Positions 1-10,384 of a stretch of DNA of 64,000 bases are shown piece after piece. Source of the stretch: Leucaena leucocephala (taxonomy: Eukaryota; Streptophyta; Magnoliopsida; Fabales; Fabaceae); NCBI GenBank assembly GCA_037074615.1, contig CM073535.1, positions 12,191,001 through 12,255,000 of the forward strand, in the 5' to 3' direction. The notes beneath the pieces are model-generated. The model saw only the letters and a program-made list of their open reading frames with translations. It had not been told where the DNA came from and made no database searches. The number at the start of each line of letters is the position of its first letter. Within the stretch, counting starts at the first letter, position 1. The translations under genes and the position numbers were made by a program.

Positions 1-361
1 GAAATAGAGACGGAGACTTGTGAAAGCCTTGGAGGGACAGGAGACGCTAGCACGTCGTTCGTGGTTGGAACGCTGTTCGTGTGGATACCAGTAGAGGAAG
101 CCGACCTGAGGCGTCGACTTCTTGTGATCGGAAAGAGACCACCGTCCGCGGAGAGAATCTGTGAAGGTCGCTGAGGAACACTCCGTCGATTTCTTGCGAT
201 CAGAAAGAGATCACCACCCACGTAGAGAAGCTGTGAAATTCGCTGAGCAACACTAAGGGTAAGGATTCTTTCCACTTGACTTAAACACATACGGCAGATC
301 CTGGCAAGGAATGGAAAATTTTTAAAGTTTATTTCCGCTGCGTGTCTTCCAATTCCTTACA
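1..361. mobile_element. End of an unidentified LTR element inserted in the gypsy 3' LTR
   Basis: The gypsy 3' LTR matches its partner at 8702-9818 only from about base 362. Everything to the left is unrelated, and it ends in TTCCTTACA, a CA-type LTR terminus. I infer that the visible right end of another LTR retrotransposon interrupts the gypsy LTR. The predicted target duplication would start with CTTGG (362-366), but the other copy lies outside the window. No coding sequence is visible. The DNA is GC-richer than its surroundings and carries a 72 bp tandem duplication. A copia or TRIM origin is possible but not shown. Confidence 0.55.
112..255. repeat. 72 bp tandem duplication
   Basis: Two adjacent units, 112-183 and 184-255, both start CGTCGAYTTCTTG and share the phrases GATCRGAAAGAGA and CGCTGAG. 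They differ at scattered positions, so the duplication is not recent. Confidence 0.8.
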
Positions 362-1478
362 CTTGGTGCCCTATCTTGTCCTATTTTAATCCCTAAGGGT
401 AAAATCGTCATTTCACACCTTTCTGGACCCGGTCAAAGCTTATACTGGCTCTAGTCAACCTTATTTAGACATGTCTTGACCTCTGGGTCTGTCCAAAATG
501 ACCAGAATACCCTATATTCATCTGCTGCCCTTTTTGTACAACATAGGGGCATTTTCGTAATTTCGTACTTTTCCGGGGTTCTGCTGGACACTGGCCCACC
601 TATCAGTCCAAGAGTCTTATTGGGCCTCTAATGGCACCATTTTTGGGCTTCCTGGGTCCATTACCTATATGGCACGCATTACGAGAAATCTTCCTTTAAC
701 ACAATTCATTGAATATTTTAACTATTATTTACCGAGTATATACCTTTTTCGGACACCGGCTCTTTTTCCCAGATATAGTGTCCTACTGTGTTCAGGCATC
801 CTTGGGGGTTATAACGGTCATCTGACTGAAGTCATCCGATCGCATTCAGCCTCTTTAAAAATACCGATAAATCTCCTACCCGGATCCCCGGAGGCCTCAC
901 ACTCCGTCTGGATTTCTTTATTTTGTGAATAACTTTTCCTACAGACCTCCTATCGGTATCCTGTCAGTTTCTCGACATCCGCCCATAAAGGCGCATCATC
1001 CTGTATTTTCCCACTTATATCTGAAATCTAGGGTATCCGGTATAAATTTTTATAACTTTTGGACGATCAGTCCATTTCTGGCTATCTGGAGTCTTCAAAA
1101 ATTCCGGTATTAGGCTTGGTTACCCGGCGTCACCTGCCCTACCTTCTGGTAGAATCTGGGACTGAAATGCTGTCGGGCAGTGCAAACCACTTCTGGCCTA
1201 TTTTCTTTAATTATACTTTAGCCCCAGGGAACTTTTCCTTCTTTATAATTAAGTCCCTTAATTTGGCTAAAATTACACTTTAAGACCCCATATTTTTGTC
1301 TACTTTTCATTCCTAACTTTAAACTTTCCATAATTGCATTTAGGTCCCTTAATTTCCTTTCTTTTGCAATTTAATCCTTTTCTTTACATAAAGGTACACA
1401 TGTTTTTCCTGAAACAGAGCTCATATATTCCGTTTAATCTGTACATAGGAACCAGTACAGAAAATTAAGGATATTACA
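362..1478 (-). repeat. Gypsy 3' LTR, partial
   Basis: It is collinear with 8702-9818 at a constant offset of 8340 bases. By eye I count about 22 substitutions in 1117 bases, roughly 2 percent, all but one transitions. It ends GGATATTACA next to the polypurine tract. The rest of the LTR is missing because of the insertion at 1-361. Three short open frames here recur at the same offsets in the 5' LTR and have no gene-like content. Confidence 0.93.
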
Positions 1479-1491
1479 TTTCTCTCCCCTT
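1479..1491 (-). other. Polypurine tract
   Basis: Read on the minus strand, this is AAGGGGAGAGAAA directly abutting the LTR terminus TGTAATATCC. That is the expected plus-strand primer position. The same arrangement recurs at 17875-17888 in the short-LTR element. Confidence 0.85.
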
Positions 1492-1531
1492 AAAAATAAA
1501 TTTCGTCCCCGAAATTTGCATTACATCTATC

Positions 1532-2335
1532 CTATACCAATAATTCAGGGTACTTTTCTCTCATCTTTTCTTCTGTTTCCCATGTAGCCTCTTGTTCAGT
1601 CAAACCTTTCCAGATCACTTTAACTAAAGGAATCTGCTTATTCCGCAACTGCTTGACTTTTCTATCAGCAATTCGCACTGGTCCAACCTCATAGGTCAAG
1701 TCATCTCGCAGTGTAACCTCATCTTGCTCTATCACATGAGATGGATCTGGAATATACTTCTTTAATTGGGAAACATGGAACACATCATGTATCTGGCTGA
1801 GATTCGGAGGAAGAGCTAACTTGTAGGCTACTGCTCCTATCTTTGAGAGAATCTGGAATGGCCCGATGTATCTTGGATGCAACTTCTTCACCTTAATTGA
1901 TCGTCCGGCTCCTGTGGTTGGAGTTAACTTAAGGAATACATGTTCTCCTTCTTCAAATTCCAACGGCTTCCTTCTGACATCTGCATAGCTCTTCTGTCTG
2001 CTTTGAGCCGTCAACAATCATTTTCTAATTACCGCAACTTATTCTGCAGTTTGATCCACTATATCCGGACCAAGCATTCTTCTCTCGCTCAACTCTAGCC
2101 AGCATAAGGGGGATCTACATTTTCGTCCATAGAGTGCTTCAAAAGGTGCCATCTGTATACTGGCCTGATAACCATTGTTATATGCAAACTCTATAAGGGG
2201 TAAATGGATATCCCAACTGCCTTTGAAATCTAGGACACATGCTCTCAGCATATCCTCTAACGTCTGTATTGTTCTTTCAGATTGACCATCTGTCTGAGGA
2301 TGATAAGCTGTACTGAATCTGAGAGTAGTGCCCAT
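1532..2335 (-). pseudogene. Integrase C-terminal part and chromodomain, cut off by stops
   Basis: This continues the gag-pol reading frame (same phase) after an in-frame TGA at 2372-2374. The first piece (2039-2335) holds the end of the integrase catalytic core, including the motif HPQTDGQSER whose Glu is the third acidic residue of the D,D35E triad. Two more stops, near 2039-2041 and 2018-2020, separate it from the last piece (1532-2017). That piece carries the GPF/Y-type integrase tail (HPRYIGPFQIL) and a C-terminal chromodomain (ADRKVKQLRNKQIPLVKVIWKG, then EATWETEEKMREKYP). Chromodomains of this family are thought to steer integration to marked chromatin. All breaks are single stops with no frameshift, so decay is recent. 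The two TGA stops fit CGA-to-TGA changes. Confidence 0.92.
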
Positions 2336-2371
2336 TTCTTCCTGTAGAGCCCTCCAGAAATTTGAAGTAAA

Positions 2372-5300
2372 TCATGGATCTCTATCAGACACAATGCTGC
2401 TTGGGATACCATGGAGCCTAACGATCTCCTTTATATACAGCTTTGCCAGCTTTTCTAGAGAATCTCTCTTATTGATTGCCAGAAAATGTGCTGACTTTGT
2501 CAGTCGATCGATTACTACCCAAACCGCATCATGTCTACTTGGTGTCAAGGGTAGTCCTTCCACAAAGTCCATGGCAATCCCATCCCATTTCCACTCAGGA
2601 ATATCTAAAGGCTGCAACGTTCCTGCTGGTTTTTGATGTTCAACTTTCACTTTCTGGCAGGTTAAGCACTTAGATACGTAAGCTACAACATCTTTCTTCA
2701 GTCCAGGCCACCAGAATAATCTTTTAATATCATGGTACATTTTGGTCATACCTGGATGTACCGTATATCGGCTTTTATGTGCTTCCTCCAGAATTCTTTC
2801 CCTTAATCCCCCAACATTTGGGATATAGGGTTTTCCCCTAAACTGTAGCAATCCGTCTGGGGACATCTCAAAATCCCTTGTCTTCCCTTTCTCCAGCTTG
2901 TCTTTGAATATTGCTGCGAGCTTATCCTGCTCCTGAGCCTCTTTGATCTCATCTTCTATGCAAGTTCTGACATGAACTCCTCCAAAAGGATTCTCCGTCA
3001 GTTGCATTTGATATAGAGGGCTCCAGTCGCGCATATCTTCTATCAGTTCCAATTCCTTGATCATCATGTATGCAACCTGCACCACCTTTCTACTTAGGGC
3101 ATCAGCTACCACATTGGCTTTTCCTGGATGGTATTTAATCTGGAAGTCATAATCTTTTAACAATTCCATCCATCGCCGCTGCCTCATGTTCAGCTCTTTC
3201 TGATCCTGCAGATACTTCAGGCTTTTGTGGTCGCAAAACAACTCTATCGTTGCACCGTATAAATAGTGCCTCCATATCTTCAGGGCATAGACCACCGCCG
3301 CAAGCTCCAGATCATGAGTGGGATAATTCTCTTCATGTGGCTTTAACTGCCGAAAGGCGTAGGCTACTACTCGACCTTGCTGCATAAGCACACATCCCAG
3401 GCCCTGTTTGCTAGCATCAGTGTAGATTACATAAGTCTGAGTTGGGTCTGGAATAATCAGCACGGGAGTAGTCGTTAATCTCTGCTTCAACTGCTGGAAG
3501 CTAGCCTCGCACTTCTCATCCCACTTAAACTCCTGATTCTTTCTGGTCAGCTTGGTAAGTGGTAAGGCAATTCGAGAAAAGTCTTGAATGAATCGTCTGT
3601 AGTACCCTGCTAGGCCGAGAAAACTTCTAATCTCTGTCACTGTCCTTGGCTGTTCCCAGCTCAAAACTGCTTCAACTTTGCTAGTATCTACAGCTACCCC
3701 GTCTCGGGATATGACATGACCGAGAAATTTGACTTCTGAAAGCCAAAACTCACACTTACTCAGCTTAGCATAGAGCTTCTTCTCTTTAAGGATACCAAGA
3801 ACAATCCTCAAATGCCTTTCATGCTCCTCTGGAGATTTGGAGTACACCAGAATATCATCAATAAAGACCACAATGAACTGATCTAGATAAGGCCTGAAAA
3901 TTCGGTTCACATAGTCCATGAAAATAGCAGGTGCATTGGTTAGTCCAAAAGGCATCACCAAAAATTCAAAATGTCTGTAGCGCGTTCTGAACGCCGTCTT
4001 TGGAATATCATCTGGCTTGACCCTTAGTTGATGGTAGCCAGATCTCAAGTCAATCTTGGAGAATAAGCTCGCTCCTGCCAATTGATCTAGCAGGTCATCA
4101 ATTATGGGAAGAGGATACTTGTTCTTAACTGTAAGCTTATTTAATTCCCTGTAGTCAATGCACAGCCTTAAGCTACCATCTTTCTTCTTGACGAACAGTA
4201 CTGGAGCACCCCATGGCGATACACTGGGTCGTATAAAACCTTTCTCCAATAGCTCCTCAATTTGCTTCTTCAGTTCCATCATTTCGTTGGGAGCCATCCT
4301 GTATGGGGCTTTTGATACTGGTCTAGCTCCAGGTACAATGTCGATCGCAAACTCCACTTCACGCTCCGAAGGCAATCCCTGAATCTCCTTTAGAAAGACT
4401 TCAGGAAATTCATTGACTACAGGAACCTCCTCGATGCCTTCCTCCACTTCTGTTTGAACAGAAAAGAATACCACATATCCCTGACATCCTTTCCATAGAC
4501 ATTTTTCTGCCTGAGCCTCTGTCACGAAGTTCAGTTGTACTTCTAAGCTTCGATCAGTGATCTTTGGACCAAGAACTAGGGTCTTGTTTCTGCAGTCCAA
4601 CATCACATTATTGGAGGATAACCAATTTAAACCGAGTATGACTTCAATTTCCTGGAAAGGCATACAGATCAGGTCCAGGGTGGTACTACAGTGCTCATAA
4701 CGCACCACACTATTTAGACAGGCATCAGATGTGATCACCCTAGCATTGGTGGGGGTTTTCACCTGTATATCATAACATAACTTGCTTATCAGAAGGCCTA
4801 GGCATTTAGCACATTCATAAGATATAAAGGAATGACTTGCACCCGAATCAAATAGGGCAGTCACAACATGATCATTGAGATGGATTGTACCTTGGATCAT
4901 CTCAGATGATCGCTGAGCATCCTCTCTAGTGAGTGCAAACACTCGTCCCGCCGTCCTTGGCCTTGGATCAGTTATAGCTTGAGGACATTCTCTGGAAAAA
5001 TGTCCGGGCTTTCCGCAGGTGTAGCATACATTCTGGCCCATCAAACATGGTCTGTCACCATGATTCTTTCCACACTTTTCACATACTGGGGCCTTTGGAT
5101 CCCTGTTATTGGATCTTCCGCGAAAATTTCCCCTATTACGCCTCTTGGTCTGCCACGGGCGCTTTCTTTTCTTATAACCGCTCCCACTGGCCGCTTCTTG
5201 ATTCCGTCCGGCCTTATCAGGAGTCGCTTGATCTTTACTCCCAGATTTGGACAGCATTCTATGATTCATGCTGTTCTTAACGATTCGACATGCTTCCACA

Positions 5301-6091
5301 GCCTTATTGAACTGGCTGTATTGTTGGGGAGTTAACTTCTCCTTTAACATAGAATTCAGCCCTCGAATCATTCTTTCTGTCATCCAGCGTTCGTCATCCA
5401 CTTGGCGTAGGTAAGTTGAATATTGAGATAGCCGGATGAACTTGGCCAAATATTCATCAAAAGCTTCTTTTTCTCCTTGCCTTAGCATAAGGAATTCAGC
5501 CTCCCTTTCATCTCTGACAGATTGAGGGAAATATTTTTCATAAAATTGCTCAAGAAATACTTCCCAGGTAACTGGAATATCTCTTGCTTGGAGAAGTAAT
5601 TCTGTATTCTTCCACCATCTATCAGCATCCTTTTCCAATTGATAGATGGCCATTTGGGCCTTGGTTTCAGTCGGGCAATCGAGGACCTTAAAGATCTTCT
5701 CTAATCTGCTGACCCAATTTTCTGCTACATGTACTTCAAATGTCCCTTCGAATATGGGAGGATTGTGTTTGCAAAATCGCACCATCCATTGTTGGATGCC
5801 AACTGCCTCCTCCCTTGATTCAACCCTTCTCTGGGGCTGTTCTGCCTGCTGTGGTACTTCTTCAGGTTCTCTACTAGTTGCTCCTGAAGGCTCTGGCGGT
5901 CTTAAATTATTTACAGTTGCTGCTACTGCCGCGGCTATGGCAGCATCTCTGTCTTGTTCATTTCGTGCTTGAGCAGCTCTCATTTCTTCTATCATCTTTT
6001 GTTGCTGTTCTAATCGTTCTAGAATTATTTGATTAAGGTTTCCAGCCTCTCGGGGTTCCTCAGCTAGAATAGTTCTCCTTGTTCGTACCAT
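2372..6091 (-). CDS. gag-pol: gag-pol polyprotein (Gag, protease, RT, RNase H, integrase N-part)
   Basis: The open frame runs to 6151, but the likely start is the Met at 6089-6091 (MVRTRRT, residue 21), because upstream residues look like leader. Numbering from 6151: Gag capsid-type region about 140-300; zinc knuckle C376-X2-C379-X4-H384-X4-C389; protease DSGASHSFIS with DSG at 435-437; reverse transcriptase about 610-790 with FIDD at 763-766; RNase H with TDAS at 911-914 and DHKSL near 974; integrase zinc site H1125, H1132, C1162, C1165; catalytic Asp1195 and Asp1256. A TGA ends the frame just after DRDP, so the third catalytic Glu lies in the next open piece. The protein would make virus-like particles and copy the element RNA to cDNA. 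A basic linker precedes the knuckle. The premature stop means integrase cannot be completed from this copy. Confidence 0.95.
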   Translation of the reverse strand: MVRTRRTILAEEPREAGNLNQIILERLEQQQKMIEEMRAAQARNEQDRDAAIAAAVAATVNNLRPPEPSGATSREPEEVPQQAEQPQRRVESREEAVGIQQWMVRFCKHNPPIFEGTFEVHVAENWVSRLEKIFKVLDCPTETKAQMAIYQLEKDADRWWKNTELLLQARDIPVTWEVFLEQFYEKYFPQSVRDEREAEFLMLRQGEKEAFDEYLAKFIRLSQYSTYLRQVDDERWMTERMIRGLNSMLKEKLTPQQYSQFNKAVEACRIVKNSMNHRMLSKSGSKDQATPDKAGRNQEAASGSGYKKRKRPWQTKRRNRGNFRGRSNNRDPKAPVCEKCGKNHGDRPCLMGQNVCYTCGKPGHFSRECPQAITDPRPRTAGRVFALTREDAQRSSEMIQGTIHLNDHVVTALFDSGASHSFISYECAKCLGLLISKLCYDIQVKTPTNARVITSDACLNSVVRYEHCSTTLDLICMPFQEIEVILGLNWLSSNNVMLDCRNKTLVLGPKITDRSLEVQLNFVTEAQAEKCLWKGCQGYVVFFSVQTEVEEGIEEVPVVNEFPEVFLKEIQGLPSEREVEFAIDIVPGARPVSKAPYRMAPNEMMELKKQIEELLEKGFIRPSVSPWGAPVLFVKKKDGSLRLCIDYRELNKLTVKNKYPLPIIDDLLDQLAGASLFSKIDLRSGYHQLRVKPDDIPKTAFRTRYRHFEFLVMPFGLTNAPAIFMDYVNRIFRPYLDQFIVVFIDDILVYSKSPEEHERHLRIVLGILKEKKLYAKLSKCEFWLSEVKFLGHVISRDGVAVDTSKVEAVLSWEQPRTVTEIRSFLGLAGYYRRFIQDFSRIALPLTKLTRKNQEFKWDEKCEASFQQLKQRLTTTPVLIIPDPTQTYVIYTDASKQGLGCVLMQQGRVVAYAFRQLKPHEENYPTHDLELAAVVYALKIWRHYLYGATIELFCDHKSLKYLQDQKELNMRQRRWMELLKDYDFQIKYHPGKANVVADALSRKVVQVAYMMIKELELIEDMRDWSPLYQMQLTENPFGGVHVRTCIEDEIKEAQEQDKLAAIFKDKLEKGKTRDFEMSPDGLLQFRGKPYIPNVGGLRERILEEAHKSRYTVHPGMTKMYHDIKRLFWWPGLKKDVVAYVSKCLTCQKVKVEHQKPAGTLQPLDIPEWKWDGIAMDFVEGLPLTPSRHDAVWVVIDRLTKSAHFLAINKRDSLEKLAKLYIKEIVRLHGIPSSIVSDRDP

Positions 6092-6190
6092 TTTGTTATA
6101 CTTAAAAACAGAAGGGAATACAATAAATTTCATTTCACACATAATATACATACAGAATATATGTACATATCACAGTACCATTCCAGTCTT

Positions 6191-6919
6191 TTATACTATA
6201 ATTTTCTTAAACTTTATTCTAATGTATTCTTCTACTAGGTAGATCCAGTCGGATATGGTACAATATGATTCTCTATCAAAATACTGGTCCAACTCCGATC
6301 TCCAGGTAGGAGTCTTCGGCAATACGTCATTCATAATTTCTAGCCAAAACCCCATGGTGAACACATTTGAATCCCAGGCTTGATATATGGCTTTCACCCT
6401 TGTAATAAACTCCTGGTAGACCGAATAATCTTGATCTATGTTTTCGAACAGGGTCTGCCTCAACTCGTATAGTTGTCGGGCTAATGCTACCGAGCTCTCA
6501 AGTTGCTCTCTACTCAGGTTCCTCCCTGGGACCATTCTTACGATTAAACCTCCCAAATACATTTCTACCAGAGTCACTTCGGGCCTACTGGAACCTGGCG
6601 CATTACTCTGAACACGTACTTGGCTGGACCGTGAACTGTCTGTTCTATTCAAGGGTACCGCACATATGGAAATGGCAGGAATAGGGCCTTCTGTTATCAT
6701 CACTTCCTGATCATCAATTGGAAAGTTTGATCCTATCGAGGAACTATCCTCCTCAGAATCACCAGCTACTGGAGGTGTCCAGAGGTCAGAATCATTGCTT
6801 ACTATCTCTTCTTCTGAACTATCTGAACTAGAGACCTCTGGTCTTAATTCCCATTGGTTTACCATAGTTTCAGACCCAAATCTATGTCTAGCCATCCTGC
6901 AAACACTACTTAGTGTCAA
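6191..6919 (-). CDS. ORF0: acidic, serine-rich protein of unknown function upstream of gag
   Basis: This is a 242-residue open frame between the primer site and gag on the same strand, with about 100 bases before the gag start. The first Met is used here; a Met at residue 9 is an alternative. Residues 28-75 are rich in Ser, Asp and Glu. The C-terminal half looks helical and amphipathic (REQLESSVALARQLYELR). There is no zinc knuckle, DSG, transmembrane segment or signal peptide. I do not recognise the family. Acidic frames occupy the same position in the family-A elements at 9819-10210 and 21000-21410, which suggests a genuine extra gene rather than chance. It could be an accessory Gag-like or regulatory protein; nothing here decides this. 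Confidence 0.65.
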   Translation of the reverse strand: MTLSSVCRMARHRFGSETMVNQWELRPEVSSSDSSEEEIVSNDSDLWTPPVAGDSEEDSSSIGSNFPIDDQEVMITEGPIPAISICAVPLNRTDSSRSSQVRVQSNAPGSSRPEVTLVEMYLGGLIVRMVPGRNLSREQLESSVALARQLYELRQTLFENIDQDYSVYQEFITRVKAIYQAWDSNVFTMGFWLEIMNDVLPKTPTWRSELDQYFDRESYCTISDWIYLVEEYIRIKFKKIIV

Positions 6920-6992
6920 TTATGACGGCTTTATCATGGTATATCTTTCTATAAATCATCTATTCAGAGCATTTCTTAAGCCAGAATCCTTT

Positions 6993-7004
6993 GCTCTGAT
7001 ACCA
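6993..7004 (-). other. Primer binding site, initiator tRNA-Met type
   Basis: On the minus strand this reads TGGTATCAGAGC, the classical plant initiator tRNA-Met primer site. Three bases separate it from the 5' LTR end, as usual. It fixes the element's orientation and the inner edge of the 5' LTR. Confidence 0.95.
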
Positions 7005-7962
7005 AAATGTCACATCCTTATATTTATACATCTTAGGGATCATTCAGTAGCACTTAAACCACTTTCAGGGTCATTGAAGTCTAAACACTTAATCTGGAAT
7101 TTTATTCATATCGAGTACTGTTCACTGTGGCAAATTCCAGATGAGTGACTTGATTTTGAAAATTTATAACTAATTCTATAAAAATCGAAATGAAGTGGTT
7201 CAAATTGCTACATGAAGCTAACTCAAATATATTTCAGGGAAAAATCATTGGTTGACCAATCCTTGACAAATCTCACGTGGGTCAACGTTTCAATCTTACT
7301 GTTCATCCAATGACTTTCTCCTGAATCCAGCATTCTGGTCCCAACTTTAACAATTTATATCTTTTCGTGTATACATCCAAATTAGACATTCTATATATCA
7401 AATTAAATCTTAGTATGTCTACTTTTTACCCTAAAAATTTCGTACATTAATTCAATCATTTACTATTTTTAATGATTTATCAAACATGAATGGGTCTTCA
7501 CGAGTTACTGTTCACTGAGCCTATTTTCAGCATTTAGTCTTTACATACTCAAGCATACAGCCAACACATATCAGTCATACAGGCCAGATAACAATTAATA
7601 AATAATCAACTGTTATATATTAGTGCATGATTAACTCCCTCATATTGTATTACATCCTTTTCTGTCTAAAAACCGGCAGCATAACTGCTGCAATTCTTCT
7701 TTAGAAAGTAACTGATGTTGTACCGATTCGGTAATTCCCTTATGCGAACTACCATTCTACCTAGTACCCAGGAAAGACTGGATGAACCTGCTGGGTCCAC
7801 TCACTTCCAGCCTCCTTAGACAGCACTACGTACACAGTACGTATCAGTTCCTTTCTTTGTTCCGTCTTCGTTGTCAGAATTTCGGCAGCCTACCGGCGTC
7901 TCTTAAGATTTCCAAATTTTATTTTGACACAACCTCCCCTGTAATGTTATGTTTGAGAATGA

Positions 7963-7976
7963 GATTCAAAAGAATC
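7963..7976. other. Small LTR hairpin (GATTC-AAAA-GAATC)
   Basis: A five-base perfect stem with a four-base loop. It is the gypsy counterpart of the longer hairpin found in family A and B LTRs. Confidence 0.5.
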
Positions 7977-8239
7977 CCAGTAACAACAATCATAACAAAA
8001 TATGTAATGCAAAGTGACGGTGCTTGCTTGTGACTGTGTATAGATAAGTATGCTGCATGCTTCCATATTCAATAACATATGATCATAGCATTGGAATAGA
8101 GCTTCAAGCATAACATATAGGACAACAATCAACCAAACAAAACAACACATCACAAAGACATTACATAAGAGCTAGGATTAGTTATTACCTCAAAAGCAGA
8201 GCTTCAGAACTTCCTTACTACTTCCAACTCCACCAGAAC

Positions 8240-8292
8240 TTCCTTTCTTTCTTTCTTTCTCCTTCTCTCTCTTCTTTCTCTCTCTTTTCTTG
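8240..8292 (-). promoter_or_regulatory. GA-rich leader after the LTR TATA box
   Basis: The plus strand is almost pure C and T, so the transcript would start with a GA-rich stretch. The same tract follows the TATA box in family-B LTRs at 25810-25869 and 49748-49812. GA-rich leaders may bind GAGA-type factors in plants; this is inference. Confidence 0.5.
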
Positions 8293-8330
8293 CCAAAAAT
8301 GTGGGATGCATAAAATGGGAGGGGAAGGGG

Positions 8331-8340
8331 GTATTTATAG
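8331..8340 (-). promoter_or_regulatory. LTR TATA box
   Basis: The minus strand reads CTATAAATAC, a strong plant TATA box. It lies about 40-90 bases upstream of the GA-rich leader, in the right orientation for transcription toward ORF0 and gag-pol. Confidence 0.75.
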
Positions 8341-9818
8341 CTTTAATGGATGGCATTCTTGTAATTTTGAAGCCATCTGAACATGTGGTCCTTGTTTTTC
8401 CTGGAATTTCCTATTTTCTTTAATTCTTTTTACTGCATCACCCTGGACACCTCATGGGACACCTCACCACCCATATTCTTCATGTGATGAAATTTGGAGG
8501 TTCTGGAAGCTTTCCGGTCCAATCTGGTACGGGCCCGGTCCATCGCCTCGAAAAACGTGCCGTTTTCAGAATCTGATGTTTCTGAAGATCCTTTTTATGT
8601 CTACTGACCTCACATTTAGTATCTAGACCCTTTATATCATTAACTTTTTAATACTGGGTCCAGACTCAATTACAGATCCCCTACGAAATGACCAAAATGC
8701 CCTTGGTGCCCTATCTTGTCCTATTTTAATCCCTAAGGGCAAAATCGTCATTTCACACCTTTCTGGACCCGGTCAAAGCTTATACTGGCTCTAGTCAACC
8801 TTATTTAGACATGTCTTGACCTCTGGGTCTGTCCAAAATGACCAGAATACCCTATATTCATCTGTTGTCCTTTTTGTACAACATAGGGGCATTTTCGTAA
8901 TTTCGCACTTTTTCGGGGTTCTGCTGGACACTGGCCCACCTATCAGTCCAAGAGTCTTATTGGGCCTCTAATGGCGCCATTTTCGGGCTTCCTGGGTCTA
9001 TTACCTGTATGGCACGCATTACGAGGAATCTTCCTTTAACACAATTCATTGAATATTTTAACTATTATTTATCGAGTATATACCTTTTCCGGACACCGGC
9101 TCTTTTTCCCAGATATAGTGTCCTACTATGTTCAGGCATCCTTGGGGGTTATAACGGTCATCTGACCGAAGTCATCCGATCACATTCAGCCTCTTTAAAA
9201 ATACCGATAAATCTCCTACCCGGATCCCTGGAGGCCTCACACTCCGTCTGGATTTCTTTATTTTGTGAATAACTTTTCCTACAGACCTCCTATCGGTATC
9301 CTGTCAGTTTCCCGACATCCGCCCATAAAGGCGCATCATCCTGTATTTTCCCACTTATATCTGAAATCTAGGGTATCCGGTATAAATTTTTATAACTTTT
9401 GGACGATCAGTCCATTTCTGGCTATCTGGAGTCTTCAAAAATTCCGGTATTAGGCTTGGTTACCCGGCGTCACCTGCCCTACCTTCTGGTAGAATCTGGG
9501 ACTGAAATACTGTCGGACAGTGCAAACCACTTCTGGCCTATTTTCTTTAATTATACTTTAGCCCCAGGGAACTTTTCCTTCTTTATAATTAAGTCCCTTA
9601 ATTTGGCTAAAATTACACTTTAAGACCCCATATTTTTGTCTACTTTTCATTCCTAACTTTAAACTTTCCATAATTGCATTTAGGTCCCTTAATTTCCTTT
9701 CTTTTGCAATTTAATCCTTTTCTTTATATAAAGGTACACATGTTTTTCCTGAAACATAGCTCATATATTCCGTTTAATCTGTACATAGGAACTAGTACAG
9801 AAAATTAAGGATATTACA

Positions 9819-10384
9819 GTAACTCTATCCTCAAACTCTAGTAGAGGAGGAATAATATCTGGTCTACCCATAATCCAGTACCAGTACTTAGCTTCCTCAG
9901 CCGTAATCTGTCCTCTCATTGGAGGAATAGAATGTACATCAGGGTTAGATCGCACTCCAACAAACTCACACTATGTAGAGTCACTAGACTCAGCATTATC
10001 TTGGTATATTGGGCTTCAAGCTATATCTCTACGTGACCTCCATACTGCAGGTTTGAGTCCACAGAAACATCTATGGGACATTCCACTGTAGACTTTCTTG
10101 ACTGATCCCTTAAACTTTCCTCTGAACTTTCTTTATTGTCTGAAGGATCAAAGTCTAGATGTACATCATCTTCATATATCACTACAGAATAGGGGTCTCC
10201 CTTATTAACTGAAATCTATGAATTAACTTTATGAAATCCTATACCTACTCCTGCAATATTTGCTTAATTAAGCAATGCTAATTATCCCAATAAACACCCT
10301 AACTTAACAAAACACTTACTTTTTAAGGTTAGGGTATGGAAAATATCCTATATCATGCCAAAAACTTCTGCTCTGATACCAAAA
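9819..10384 (-). pseudogene. Leader and ORF0 remnant of a family-A element, cut by the gypsy insertion
   Basis: This segment resembles 20996-21567 over its whole length and ends in a primer site at 10370-10381. On the minus strand it encodes broken parts of the acidic ORF0 of family A, including the phrases MRGQIT and YWYWIMGRPDIIPPL at 9819-9955, and further right a Ser/Asp-rich part. The left edge is the gypsy insertion point (possible duplicated site GTAAC, 9819-9823, partner not in the window). The function is unknown; see the ORF0 entry at 6191-6919. Confidence 0.6.
10370..10381 (-). other. Primer binding site of a family-A element
   Basis: The minus strand reads TGGTATCAGAGC, followed by three bases and the family-A LTR start at 10385. 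So the LTR at 10385-13563 once served as the 5' LTR of an element extending left. Confidence 0.9.

Larger units (their letters stand above)
362..9818 (-). mobile_element. Tekay/Del-like chromovirus Ty3/gypsy retrotransposon
   Basis: This is a nearly complete minus-strand element. It has a 5' LTR (7008-9818), primer site (6993-7004), an extra ORF0, gag-pol with protease, reverse transcriptase, RNase H, integrase and C-terminal chromodomain, a polypurine tract (1479-1491) and a 3' LTR (362-1478) whose far part was displaced by the insertion at 1-361. The domain order PR-RT-RH-INT and the chromodomain place it among chromoviruses, and the chromodomain style resembles Tekay/Del. It sits in the leader of a family-A element (9819-10384), so it is younger than that element. 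Three in-frame stops in the integrase region make this copy non-autonomous. Confidence 0.93.
7008..9818 (-). repeat. Gypsy 5' LTR, full length (2811 bp)
   Basis: It starts TGTCACATCC beside the primer site and ends GGATATTACA at the outer edge, giving TG/CA ends. It carries a minus-strand TATA box (8331-8340) followed by a GA-rich leader (8240-8292). A small hairpin at 7963-7976 matches one conserved in the other LTR families here. Short open frames inside it (for example 9009-9272) are repeated in the 3' LTR and show no protein-like features. Confidence 0.93.

Noticed and set aside
669..1283. Overlapping plus-strand open frames, repeated at 9009-9623
   Set aside because: They lie in the two LTRs of the gypsy element, antisense to its transcript, with no domain; their repetition only reflects LTR identity.
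4158..5972. Several plus-strand open frames of 70-118 codons
   Set aside because: They are antisense shadows of the gag-pol frame.
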